A DNA stretch of 64,000 bases from Rallus limicola (taxonomy: Eukaryota; Chordata; Aves; Gruiformes; Rallidae): positions 35,256,991-35,320,990 of the forward strand of contig JAKCOZ010000007.1 of NCBI GenBank assembly GCA_022605955.1, in the 5' to 3' direction. Shown here piece after piece: positions 52,660-64,000 of the stretch. Within the stretch, counting starts at the first letter, position 1, and every line of letters starts with the position of its first letter. Below the pieces are notes generated by a model that was given only the letters and a program-made list of their open reading frames with translations, made no database searches and was not told where the DNA came from. Made by a program: the position numbers and the translations under genes.

Positions 52660-54289
52660 TGAAGTTAGCACCTGCTCATGTGTTTCTCCAGGTCCCCAGC
52701 TGAGCTTGTGACACAGCAAGGCGGGATAGACTTTGCAAGGTGATAACCTACATTTTTAATCTTGTCCCTCTGCACTGTTCTTCTCTTCCTTGTAAATTCC
52801 TCATTACTTGCTGCATGTTTCTCTAGCAGTATCCCAGCTTACATCTGTTGGTCAGCTTCGTTAAATTCCTTTAGCTATGACTTTATCCAGAAGCTGCAGA
52901 GCATTAAAGATTACATCCCATCATAACCGCAACCCAGAAGCAATGACAGCTCTGGAGAGCATCTCAGGCTGTAAACCTATATCTGGTATTTAGGATTCAT
53001 TTTACATTATCTTTATACTGCAGACCGAGCAACAATTTTAATACATGAGCCAATGTCCAGCTTCAACATGCTAAAGGAGAGAACATTCTCCTGGGATATA
53101 CACAAAAAGGCAATTTAGTGGTTTTTCCCTCTAAGGCTTGCCAGTGCCAAAAGATTTTGAAATGTATCTTGTAACTGCCTACTACATTTTGGGTTTTCAT
53201 CTCCTTCCTTTCTACTTCCCACCCTGAGGACACACTGTACTTTGCAATACAAAGAGATACAAAGTTTGTCCTAAGGGAAAAAAAGCCCCCAAAACAAACA
53301 ACAAACACCACAGCGTTTTAACTGGAGGAAAAAAGAATAATAAAACGCTAAGATCTCTCTCTGGCAACTCCTTTCTCACCTTAGCAAAGCAGCACTGCCA
53401 TCTTCAACGCATAATAAAGATTTGTCCTGCTTTAAAGATTTATCCATTTCCTTTTCATTTCAGAATAGAGCTTTCTGGCTCGTTGATACTAACCACTTAA
53501 AAGGACCAAGTCTACCCTCACCTACCAGTTCTCAGGATAACCGCTGTTCTGATCCTACTGGGAAAGACATGCTGCCTGAAGTCTCTGGTGGACTAAGATT
53601 CAGACCCTTAACATGCAACTTCTCTTCCTCTTCAGGTTACTGTATTTTATTGACTTTTGGCAGCTAGAGGAACAAGCTGAACGCCTGTATATCTTATTTC
53701 AAGCTAAATCCAAGAGTATATAGTAAGGGAAAGTCTAATACATTAATAAATAATAGTCGTGCAGGGGATGGTAGGAATTCAACACCTTTGCAAGCGTTAG
53801 CAAGGTTAGCATGAGTGCCAGCCGGCCACCCAAAATGAGCCGCTCAGTCTGTCAGATGTGGGGACCAAGGGCACAGAGGAGCTGCAAAGAAATGACCAGT
53901 GCTCCCCAATAATGAACTTCATTCTTTTAAAATCCTTTTTTATGGCTGAAACAGGTAATTTAAAGGAATTTCTGATGCCCTGTATTTCTTTCAGGGAGGC
54001 ACCACAAGCCTTGTAATGGTAAGGTGGCAGGAACCAAGTAAACATCAAAGTGAAATCCTCTGAAGCTGTTGCTGCAGGCTCCAAGAGGTGACAGGGCTGG
54101 ACCTAGCTGGCTCTTTCAGAGCATGGTGCTATATGATGCATAGAAAACCAAGAGTGCCAAATCAGACAACTCAAAATACATTTGTGACTACTGAAAATCC
54201 AACTGAATCCATCTTCTAAAACTGCGAAGCCCAAGGGCTTTTAAGCACAGAGCTTTATTTCTGAGCCTTACCTCTAATTTCTCTTTCAG
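52660..54289 (-). other. KCNQ3: Intron 1 segment, no recognised element
   Basis: About 1.6 kb with nothing I recognise. Confidence 0.6.
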
Positions 54290-54661
54290 CCATCTGTTGC
54301 TCCCCAGCTTGCCTCGGGGAGAGTTCAGCTCTCCGGACCTGCATCAGCTCTGCGTGCCATGCACAGCCCACCTCTGCTCCTGGGAGAAGCACCACGACCC
54401 AGAGGGTGTGCTGGCCTCTACAGAGAGAGGCCGGGACTGCCTGGGTACCGGACGGTCCCACCTAAGGACACAGCTGAGCTCCTTAGCCAAGCTGGGGGCA
54501 CCGGGAGGGGAGGGGGAAACATTTTTCAGCAAGGGACAAAGGCGGCACAGGCAGAGCAGGAGGAATCCTGCCAAGGAGGGAGCAGCAGCAGAGGGACCCC
54601 GAGGCCGCAGCAGGAGGAGGGGGCAGGAGGTGCTGCAGGCCCGGAGCAGGGATCCCTGATT
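54290..54661. other. GC-rich patch of unknown origin
   Basis: About 370 bp, clearly richer in G+C and CpG than its surroundings (GGCCGGGACTGCC, GGTACCGGACGG, CCCCGAGGCCGCAG). It carries overlapping open frames on both strands (up to 124 codons), none of which I recognise. It is not KCNQ3 exon 1: no such protein sequence in any frame. The stretch near 54600-54655 (GGGGCAGGAGGTGCTGCAGG, CCCGGAGCAGGG) faintly resembles the G/A-rich centre of the solo LTRs (GAGGAGGTCCTCCAGGGGCC), so it may be a worn LTR piece. It ends against a CR1 tail. Confidence 0.5.
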
Positions 54662-54710
54662 TTTAAAAGTCCCTTCCAACCTAATGCATTCTATGATTTT
54701 GTGGTTCTAA
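54662..54710 (+). mobile_element. CR1 3' tail fragment
   Basis: TTTAAAAGTCCCTTCCAACC, TAATGCATTCTATGATTTTG, TGGTTCTAA. Confidence 0.85.
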
Positions 54711-57700
54711 GGTATCTGATTCTTGATGAATGATTAATGTTGTTCATACTCTACTGGATGGTGCCAGAAATAGTTTTGTGTTCTTTGCTTTAAAAGAAAA
54801 AAAGATTATTTCAAAGTTGTAGCTGTAACCCAATTACACCCCATGTCAGAGCAGAACAAAAGCAAATGTGATTTTGGCTTCAAGCCTGCCAGTGTTGTTC
54901 AATGCTTCAGCAATTTTATTTCCCCTAAGTCGGCAATATTTAAATTACTCTGTAAATTTTTCCTGGTAGTATATTCATATCTTAACAGATGTATTGTGGC
55001 ACTATGCCCTACAGTGATACAGTGTGGGGTGATCAACAGGGAGCCGCTGTCCCACAGAGGTAGTCTGATGATTTATGGCCGATTTGGGAAGAAATTATTT
55101 TGGGAAGACCCATTCTCAGTGCCCTTTTGACAGCATGAGGAAAGCAGCCACTGCCTAGTGCATATAGGGGACATAAACAAACTCCACTTACAGTGAGAAA
55201 AAAACTGGTCCATGAAGGATATTTTCACACAGCCAAAATTCAGGCCAAAAATCTAAGCAAGGCCTTAAGCCAAAGCCAGTAATGCATCATTGTATAACAG
55301 GTTGCTCTCAGCTGGGCGTGGTAAACGTAATGGGTCATGCACACATCTGTAGCCCTCCACTGCTGGTAATCTTAGAGCAGGAACTTCTGAACCATGAAAA
55401 CATCAGCCATGTCTTTGGCTTTGGCAGTAGCTTTTGCTTGGCTGATGATTATGGTTATGACCTTTATTGTGCTGCTTTTTTAGGCAGTGAGTTCAGTGTT
55501 AAGTCTCCCAGGTAATGTCTCAGCAGATTAATTTAAAATTGCTCATAATCTGGGGAAGCAGCACAGTGAAGAGCATTTTCTGGATAGATCAGTGAAGAAT
55601 ATTTCAGATTTTTATCACATAAATTTATAAAACTTTCCTGTAGCCAATAAAGGAAGGCTGTCCAGTGTCAGTGAAGGACTTTTTGTTCTGCTACAGATGC
55701 ACATCCTTAGCCTTGGTTTACTTATCAGTTAAATGGGGACACTATGATTTATCCACATTTCAGGCCAATGAAATGTTTGCAATTTCAGCAACTTAAAATG
55801 AAATAAAGAAACATTAAAACATTATTGTTCTTATTGGTGTTGCTACCATTGCAAGTTATCTCTAAAAAAAATCCTAGTATCTCTTCCTACCTAATAACAG
55901 TTAAACTCCCCTAAAGAAGTTGCTGGAAATACAGAAAAAGGAGTCCAACAGTACCATTCCCCTTTCATACTGAACCCACAAATCATTTAAAATCTTTCCC
56001 TGCATGCATGATCCCAGACAAATCCTCTCCACAGCACTTCAGAAGCTCTCTGGGATGTTCCCAGCACTAGAGCATATGGACTGAGGGTGTGTTTGTACTT
56101 CAGCTCTTGAGGGCACCATGCACTGAGATAAGGGGTTGTGAGACTCAGCACCAGCTGCAGCAAATATTGTACAAGCAACTCCCCAGTTGTATGTCCTTCT
56201 GTATATTCAGCAGCAGCAGCAGCACAGTAACTCCTGGGTACCACTTTCCAACTCCCACCCCAACTCACTGCCTGACCCCAGACAAGTCAGTTAACCTCCA
56301 TTTGCCATTTTATGCCTGAGTGTTAAAAGGATGCAGCACTTACCCTCCCTTTCTGGGTGTTGTAAAACTTTGGTAATATATACTTGTCAACTGCTTTGGG
56401 ATCCTTAGATGAAAGGTGCTAAAGGGTTATTATTAATATTTATGAGAAAGCAAAATCTATAGCATAATGCATGCAAGGGGAACACAGCATAGGGCCACTG
56501 GGCTGATTTCTTCTCTCTTTTGAGAAGGATCACAATAGCACCCTTGAACAGTTATGTCATTTAGCAAGGACTGTACTTGGTACTAGTTGCATTTTTTTTT
56601 AAAAAAAAAAAAGACCTTGATACACACTGTACCTCAAATTTTGCCCAAATTGATGCATGCAACATCTTGCAGAGGCAACTGGAAACCTTCACCTCAAGCC
56701 CTCCATTGGCAGATCATGTATGTCCATACACATCCAGAAAGCTGACATGTCTTGTCATGTGATAACATCCTAATGAGGTACCTGTTGTTTGGTTACATAT
56801 GGGTATATGCCCATTGATGTAAGAGGGCTTTACGTGGTCCATGACCCCTGTGTGAGCATCCTCAATTACTTAATGAGGACTTGTTATAACATATGACTTT
56901 GAAGCAACTAGCATGTCTCCCAATACATAAAGCTACTCCTATCACTTGATAGAACATTTGATTGCACTTATGTGACAGAGGACATCAGACCTGATGTTGG
57001 CTGATGGCTCAGCTTCCACTCACTTAGTCTGTGTGGTTCTTGGGAATGACAGCATCAGAGAATGCCCTACTAGGACAATTTGTATGGTCCGTGCCTCACT
57101 CCTAGGACACAGACCCTTGAAACATGTGGCAGCAGGTGATGGTCAGATGGTCTGTCTCAATCGGTGTCACAGGACAACCCTGAACTGTGTAACTCCTTAG
57201 TTCTTCTCACATCCTTTCAGCAATTCTTTCCTTACTTGGTCTGAAACACTGTTACTCTAATTTTTACTGTCCTAACCCAAGTACTGTTTTCATAGGGTTT
57301 TCTGCAGAATTCAGTCCTGCCTAATGACTGGTTGCATGGTCTGGACTGAGTTACCTAGAGAGGCAATAGATGTGCGTTATGATCCTAACTTCACAAGCAA
57401 ATTTCATGCATGACTGTAAGAGCACCACATCTCCTTGAGAGCCTGAATTGGCAACTGCAACCAACAGAAACAAGACAGGGATTTCTTTCAACAAATGAGC
57501 CAACAAAGAGAGAGAGTGAGCTGTAAGTAAGGGTTACTTGCCCAGGTCACAGGGCAGAGAGGGATGTGTGCTCCTTGTTGGCTTCAGGGAGCAACATATG
57601 CCTTGGAGGATTGTTGCTCTGCCCTCATGGGTTGCAGCACTACAGCTGCTAGGTACGTGGCCTGTCTGCAGACACCAGGCTGTTTGTCACTTAGCTCTTC

Positions 57701-58929
57701 TTCATGCCTAGACAGCCTTCTGTAAATAGAGTAGGAGCAAAGAAAATGGCAAACAAGAACAGTCTTTCGTAACTAGGGAAAAAAACCTGTGAACCCATTA
57801 GGCTAAGAGATGTCTCCCTGTGCTTTTTACAGTCCAGTCACATTCTCTAATTGCTCTGGTGATTTGTACTCATCACGGCCATTCTCCTTTGCTGCCCATT
57901 CACCTCCCCTGTCTGGCCCTGGGATGAAGTCACAGGCTAAATTTTAATGATGACAGCCGATGACATAGTTACAGACAGTGTTTTGGTCTGCCTATGACTA
58001 TGGTAGGGCTGTGTTTTTAACACAGCATCAAACAGGAGAAACTGAGCAGGGTAGGGGAAGGAAAATCGTTATTATTGTTTACAGCAACCAGCTCCTTTCC
58101 ATCATGCTAGATGATAAAAGAGGAAGAAATTACCCCAAATTAGAGGGGAACATAAGGGAAAGAGATGTTTCTGAGTGGAGGGTGCAACATGCTTGAGGGA
58201 TTTATAGGAGCCCATAGCCCCTTCCTCCACTCATCCTGACACCCTCTTTCAATCTAATTAAGCATAAAGAAAATTACATGCAACTTCAGGATGATGTAAT
58301 GCATCTGTGTAATTGAGCAGTGCATTGTCAAAAGAGCATTCAGTGTAATGTTATGTATATTTGATGGAACAATTTCCACTATTAATATTCGCTGAGGATT
58401 CCTAAAATTAACTGTAATTACTGAGGGAAAGGACCTAGATATGACTGAGCACAGCTCAAAAAAACCCATCTGCTCAGTGTTCTGTGCTGGGCAAAACCAC
58501 GAGGATGATGATGTTAGGCTGCATTAGGAAAGGGCGAGGTAGCAAAACGTGAAAGGAGGCAATTGAAAAAGAGATGAAATAATGAATGGCTTCAAATTAA
58601 AACCCAGTTATAAATTCTACTGCTTAACTCGGGAAATGGGAAAGCTGCAGGGTAATCACCCACAGTTGCATGCCTCTCTAAGTATGAGACTAGAGAAAAA
58701 GGAAAGAGAGACAAATTATTTTTCTTTAATACCAGAAAAGGATGACTTATGGTAATAAATAGGAAACATATCTTATGAACAAAATGGTCTGTCAGTGTAT
58801 AACTGTACTGCGAATCAGAGTCTTAAAAACAAACACCCTACACAAAGGAGGAGTGTGAGGGACGGCACTATGTGCCTTCATTTGTTACAAGGAGCCACAC
58901 AGCAATGCTTTTTCTTAACAGACCAGGTC
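54711..58929 (-). other. KCNQ3: Intron 1 segment, no recognised element
   Basis: About 4.2 kb. A T10/A12 run lies near 56590. Nothing else recognised. Confidence 0.6.
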
Positions 58930-59703
58930 AAAATCATAGAAACACAGATTCATAGAATGCTTTGGGTTGAAAGGTCAGAGATCATCTAGTTCCAATCCCC
59001 TGCCATGGGCAGGGACACCCTCACTAGACCAATTTGCCCAAAGACCCATCTAACTTGGCCTTGAACAGTGCCAGGGTTGGGGCTTCCACAAGTTCTCTGG
59101 GCAACCTGTTCCAGGGCCTCACCACCCTCATAGTAAAGAATTTCTTCTAACGTCTAACCTAAACCTACTCTCTTTCAGCTTGAAGCCATCACCTATTGTC
59201 CTGTCACTGCACTCCCTGGTGAACTGTCCCTCTCCCACTCTCCTGTAGGACCCTTATAAGTATTGGTAGACGTAATTAGGTCTCCTTGGAGCCTTCTCTT
59301 CTCCAAGCTGAATAAACTCAACTTCCCCAGCCTGTCTTCATAGGACAGGTGCTCCAGCCCTCTGACCATATTCATGGCCCTCCCCTGGACTCACTCCAAC
59401 AGCTCTATGCCTTTCCTATACTGATGACACCAGAGCTGGATGCAGTGCTCACTCCAGGTGGGAGTACCCATGAGAGCAGAGGGACAGAACTCTCTCCCTC
59501 GACCTGCTGGCCACACTGTTCTTGGTGCAGCCCAGGACATGGTCAGCCTTCTGAGCTGCTAGTGCACACTGCTGGCTCACGTTGAGCTTGTCATGCATAG
59601 ATCAGTACCCCCAAGTCCTCCTCAAAGCTGCTCTCAATCCATTCTCCACCCAGTCTGTGGTTGTGCTTGGGATTAGGCTGACCCATATGCAGGACATGTG
59701 GCA
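58930..59703 (-). mobile_element. CR1 LINE, ~770 bp, minus strand, different subfamily
   Basis: It begins AAATCATAGAAACACAGATT CATAGAATGC TTTGGGTTG and continues with GCCATGGGCAGGGACACCCT and TCTGGGCAACCTGTTCCAGG. It runs far past the region covered by the other fragments, to about GGACATGTGGCAC. Its wording (TTGGGTTGAAAGG, GGGCAGGGACACC) marks another CR1 subfamily than 52218-52659. Frames are broken. Confidence 0.92.
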
Positions 59704-61290
59704 CAGAAAAGGGTCTTGTTTGCCTCCTGCAAGCTTATAAAGTTCTTGCTTATTTTTGAAACGAATGTTTCAAACATTTGAAACTAATGTTTGAAAATTT
59801 GACATCTCTACCTAATTTCTCAAGTTAACAGATGCTAAAAGCTCTCTAAAAGGCAGATATTCAACCAAGTCATGTTTTTTGTTATTGTTGCTTTTTTCTT
59901 TCTGCCATTAGGTTGTTGTTCCATCTTAATAATAATCACCATCATTGTCATCATCATCATCATCATCATCATCATCTGACAATGTCCAAGACATTCTAGA
60001 GTGGTATGGATTAGCTCTGTATTCCTGTTTCTAACCTAGTTATGAAACAACTTCCCAGCAAAGTTTTGGAATGTGCATGTTACATTTTGCTAAGGAGCAG
60101 GACTCCTCATCAGGCAGCAGCCAGGATAAATGTGGTTTGCTCACTCTGGTGTCTTATCATGAAAGTTACAATAGATGGCCCACATTGAATTTCTGTTTTC
60201 CCAAACTATGGTGTAATCTTGGCACATTTTGTTCCTCATGTGCTTGCATTTTGGTGCTTACAGACTGGATTCACATGTACAGATGGTGCCCACGCCATAT
60301 GCCCTTTTGTTGGGATTTCAATTTCGGCACATTTACTTATCAGCTGGTCTCATGCACTCTACAGGTCTAGCCATGGAGTGAAGCACAACTCAGTATGAAT
60401 AGATTTCTTAGGCCATAAATTTTCAGAGCCATATGAAATCCTTTTGGCTACAGATAGCCATTATCAGAACTAGCACTGAACCAACTGCACCGGTTGAATT
60501 TTATTCTGTCTTGGACCTCAAGGAGGTGCAGTGATTTGCAGAGATATAAAAGTAGCCTTTGAAGCTTTGCGCGAAATTTAAAGTCAAACAGACAAGAGAA
60601 CATTTTTATCCTGTAGTAGCAAAACATCTGCCTTAACCTTGATGGCACTAGGATTTTTCTGTCTGACAGGTTACAGGATTAAAAGACCAGTGTGCAGCCA
60701 GGCAAATTACAGGAATATAAAACATCTCAGGGAAATTGATCTCTTGGGTCATTACGTCCCAGCATGATGATGGGACAGCACATCATCATGTGCAAAAGCT
60801 TATCAGACTCCATCTCCATTGCTGTGTTCACCTCTCCTCTGGTGCTTCTGATGGGAGAGTTTCACAGAATCCCACTTCTCAACTAGTCCAAACCCTTCTT
60901 GTTTTCAGCTTAAAATATTCATGTGTGAGTGTGTATATATATGTATTTATTTATTTATATTAGGTTCTGCCAATGTTGTCCTGCCTACTTAATAATTGGT
61001 TTTGTCTCCCCAGTGATCACACAATGATGTATTGATAGACAGCATATATTCTTGCAGCCCCCACTATGCTGAAATTAAACAAGCTGACTCTTGTCTCTCC
61101 TGTTTGCTTCATTATCCCCTGGTCCACCTCTGCAGCTGACCTAGTTTGAACTTCTCTGCCCTGAATATAGACAGCCAGCATCGTAAATAGGTATGGGCTG
61201 TAGCTTTCTCAGTTTCTGGCCTTCCAGATATATTTGAATGGAGTTGAAGATCCTTTCCAGATGGCTGAAGGCCTCTTGAAAACAAAACTA
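59704..61290 (-). other. KCNQ3: Intron 1 segment with ATC microsatellite
   Basis: About 1.6 kb. It contains the TCA repeat at 59949-59976 and a small near-duplicated ATGTTT/AAACATTTGAAAC segment near 59760-59800. Nothing else recognised. Confidence 0.6.
59949..59976 (+). repeat. (TCA)n microsatellite, ~9 units
   Basis: Uninterrupted TCA/ATC trinucleotide run. Confidence 0.95.
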
Positions 61291-61380
61291 ATCATAGAAG
61301 CACAGAATCATGCGTGTTAGAAGGGACCTCAAGAGATCATCTGGTCCAATCCCCCTGCCAAAGCAGGTTCCTTAGGACAG
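61291..61380 (-). mobile_element. CR1 3'-end fragment
   Basis: ATCATAGAAGCACAGAATCA, GAAGGGACCTCAAGAGATCA, TCTGGTCCAATCCCCCTGCC, AAAGCAGGTTCCTTAGGAC: reverse-complemented CR1 terminus, same subfamily type as 31076-31554. Confidence 0.9.
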
Positions 61381-62163
61381 AAAATGTTCTGATCTCCTTT
61401 TTATTCAGTGCCTATGGGTACTTCACAGACCTCAAATAAAACAAAAAACACAAAAATAACACCCCCCAAAAAAAACCAACAGGGACTTGCCATATTTTAG
61501 GTCTTAGTGTCTTAGCAATAGCTTGCTTCAATATTACCTCCTCTCCATTGGCAAAAATTTCTGATGCTCAGCTGCATTTGCCCTTTCACAGTCACTTTAC
61601 ATTTTCTGTTTACCTCTGTTTTTAAAAGAAAGAAACCCTTCCACCCCTGTATGCTACTGGGGCCAGACTGCCAGCTGGTATCTGCACAGATCACCTTCTC
61701 AGCATCTGAACTACAGGTAACATGCTGACTGTTCCTCATGCACATGCTATCCCTCGGCTTGATAGATTTACTAAGAACACTTAGATGAAAATCAGCATGC
61801 CAGCTTGTCAGGATTCTGAGACAAAGTGTGGTGTTCTCCCACTGTGAAAGCCTTATTTTCTTTGAGATTTATTTTCATGTTGAATGTCATAACTTCCTTT
61901 ATTATATATTTACGTTGTATTTTTTTTGGCTTGCATTTACATTTCTGTTCTTATTCTCTTTTTATTTATACTATTTCTACTGCTAGAAACCCTTCTGTCC
62001 TTGCTTCAGTTTCTTTTGCAAAGTTTAAATCATTTGAGTTTTCAATTAACATATTGTGTCTGCACTTCCTGAAAAGACACTTCCAGATTAATTAATCCTC
62101 CCTCTTACTCTTAATATATTTTTTTCACATAGATAGTTTAAATGATTTTGATTTTTCTTCTAT
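61381..62163 (-). other. KCNQ3: Intron 1 segment, no recognised element
   Basis: About 0.8 kb, T-rich. Nothing recognised. Confidence 0.6.
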
Positions 62164-62530
62164 GCATGTCCTGCAAGGAGCGGCTAAGGACTTTGTGTTT
62201 GTTGTTTGGAGAAAAAGGGGCAATGAGGGTCTAAGCTTCCTGAGGAGAGGAAGCAAGGGAGAACACGCTGATCTCTTGTCTGTCCATTTCTGGAGAAATG
62301 GCACTAAGCTGTGCCAGGACAGGGTCAGATTAGTCGTTAGGAAAAAAAATTTTCACTGAAAGAGTCGTCAGGGCCTGGAACAGGCTGCCCAGGGAGGGGG
62401 TTGAGTCACCATCCCTGGATGTGTTTAAAAGATGGGTAGATGAGGTACTTAGGATATGGCTTAGCATAGGACAGGAAGAGTTGGACTCAATGATCTTAAA
62501 GGTCTTTTCCAACCTTGTGATTTTGTGATC
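62164..62530 (+). mobile_element. CR1 LINE 3' part
   Basis: It starts near CTGCAAGGAGCGGCTAAGGA and contains CAGGGCCTGGAACAGGCTGC, GATGTGTTTAAAAGATGGGT and AGATGAGGTACTTAGGATAT. It ends CCAACCTTGTGATTTTGTGA. Same subfamily as 42354-42470. Confidence 0.9.
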
Positions 62531-62533
62531 CAG

Positions 62534-62780
62534 TGATAGGATGTATGGGAATGGTTAAAAGCTGACCCAGGGCAGGTTTAGACTGGACATTAGGAAGCAT
62601 TTCTGAGAGGCTGGTCAAACACTGGAACAGGCTTCCTAGAGAGGTGGTCAATGCCTCAAGCCTGTCAGTGTTTAAGAGGCATTTGGGCAAAGCCCTTAAA
62701 AACATGCCATAACTTTTGGTCACACTGTTGGACTAGATGATCATTGTGATCCCTTCCAACAGAAATATTGCGCTGTACTG
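62534..62780 (+). mobile_element. CR1 LINE 3' part, second subfamily, directly adjacent
   Basis: GTGATAGGATGTATGGGAAT, CAGGTTTAGACTGGACATTA, GGTCAAACACTGGAACAGGC, GTTGGACTAGATGATCATTG, CCCTTCCAACAGAAATATT. It is oriented as the preceding element and abuts it. Confidence 0.85.
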
Positions 62781-64000
62781 TACACTATCCTGTCATATTC
62801 TCAATTCTCAATAGCCAGTTATACCATTGGCAAAAGTAATGAGAAGTTCAGTGACACCTGCAGCCCCAGTGGCTTCAGTAACTTAACTCCTCTTTTCTCA
62901 AGGAAAATCTGTAGGGACAGGTCGATTTTCATTTATTATAAATTTAATCACTGCAAGTCACTTGATTTTATAATTATTTTTTTTAAAAAACTCAAACAAA
63001 ATTCCACCAAAAAACCCCAAACAGCCTAGCCTTTAATGACTTCATTGTTATAAAAGAAAATATGGTGTCATTACCATCTGGTGCTCCAGTGGCGAAAAAT
63101 GCTAAGCTACATGTGCAGGACTAGCCTGAACTGTCAATGTTTTACTACAGCTCTTCTCCAGACTGCACTGAAGATATTCAGGTCTTCATTACTGATTGTC
63201 CTTAGGAGTTTTAACCTCTAGTAGCTTCAGAGAGCTCTGTGTATATACCTTCCCAAGTTGTCTCATGACACATTCCCAGCACCACCAGTGTGCAACCTTA
63301 CATGCAGTTATCGCTAGAATTATCTTAGATAAAGATGATTTGAATTATTTCTTCATGCTCAACACTGTGAGAAGTACGCAGAGAAGCGGAGGGAACAGAA
63401 GAGCTCATGCAAGTGATTCTGCAGTGTGCAAATCTTCCACAGGTAGGAGCAGTTCATTGGGAGGTTCTTCCATTTTCACATCACATTCTTCTTTCCACTT
63501 CTCTCCTTAATGGCAACAGCATTCTCTGTAGATCCGAGGGTCAAACAACTCTGAACCTGTCCCCAGTACTCTTGATCAGAGATATCTGGTTGATGACATC
63601 TACTTCACTTTTGAGAAGGAAAACTGAAAGGCATTAGATTGCTCAGGATAACTGGAATGTTTTATCTATTGTGGGTCATTTTGACAGAAACAGGATAGGC
63701 AAGGTTCATACCCCATCTTTTCTATCAGACCTGAGAGGGTGGTAATATCCAGGCTGAGGTGCGAGGTGACAATTTGGTTTAGGTGGGTAAAAAGGCAGTC
63801 ACCTCTTTCTCTGATGTATCTCCTTACAAGGCATGTTATCTACAATTGGAGAAGCCAAAAACTTTCTCCCTTACCATTTTTAAGGTGAATACCCAGTTAT
63901 CTGGAAAAGAGATATCAAAGAACAGTGGCCCAGACACAGCAATAGGATATGGTATGTGGGAGCAATACAAATACGTTCCAGTTTACTCCTCACACTTTTC
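62781..64000 (-). other. KCNQ3: Intron 1 segment at window edge
   Basis: About 1.2 kb with nothing I recognise. The gene continues beyond the edge. Confidence 0.6.

Larger units (their letters stand above)
28613..64000 (-). other. KCNQ3: KCNQ3 intron 1 (3' portion)
   Basis: Everything to the right of exon 2. Exon 1 should encode a basic, Gly/Ala-rich N-terminus and end two bases into a Val codon. I do not find it, so at least 35.4 kb of intron 1 is inferred. Mobile elements and repeats within it are listed separately. The stretches 28613-29744, 30169-31075 and 31555-34526 show nothing else I recognise. Confidence 0.8.

Noticed and set aside
54297..54733. KCNQ3 exon 1 in the GC-rich patch
   Set aside because: No frame on the minus strand encodes the basic, conserved pre-S1 region, and no donor two bases into a Val codon is present.

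Overview
This is vertebrate, almost certainly avian, nuclear DNA. The sequence is AT-rich and intron-dominated. It is littered with CR1 non-LTR retrotransposons carrying the bird-typical 3' tail (ATTCTATGATTCTGTGA-like words), plus two solo LTRs of an endogenous retrovirus family of the type common in songbirds and relatives. The species cannot be fixed from the sequence.

The only gene I can support is KCNQ3 (Kv7.3), a subunit of the neuronal M-current potassium channel, on the minus strand. I place twelve consecutive coding exons, each with AG/GT borders and compatible phases: 28522-28612, 26673-26799, 24786-24958, 22940-23095, 21452-21562, 20174-20269, 17613-17707, 16356-16382, 6209-6396, 5052-5154, 2440-2571 and 582-680. 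They total 1398 bp (465 whole codons plus two split ones) with no in-frame stop. They match exons 2-13 of the usual 15-exon layout. They cover S1 to S6 with the voltage sensor and pore, calmodulin-binding helices A and B, helix C and the linker that follows. Exon 1 (N-terminus) lies beyond the right edge, and the last two exons (helix D/assembly tail and C-terminus) lie beyond the left edge.

Layout: 1-581 is intron after exon 13; 582-28612 is the exon-bearing part, with introns of about 1.1-2.5 kb except one of about 10 kb (6397-16355); 28613-64000 is one end of the large first intron. The introns carry solo LTRs at 18367-19513 and 43217-44232, at least fifteen CR1 pieces (one nested pair at 44723-46280), a ~305 bp GGGAA satellite at 29864-30168, a GC-rich patch at 54290-54660 and small direct duplications.

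I see no second protein-coding gene, no tRNA or rRNA and no CRISPR. Most other open frames are chance frames, or frames inside LTRs and CR1s. I found no evidence of an undescribed biological system. The points of most interest are the 27-nt microexon and the repeat structures.
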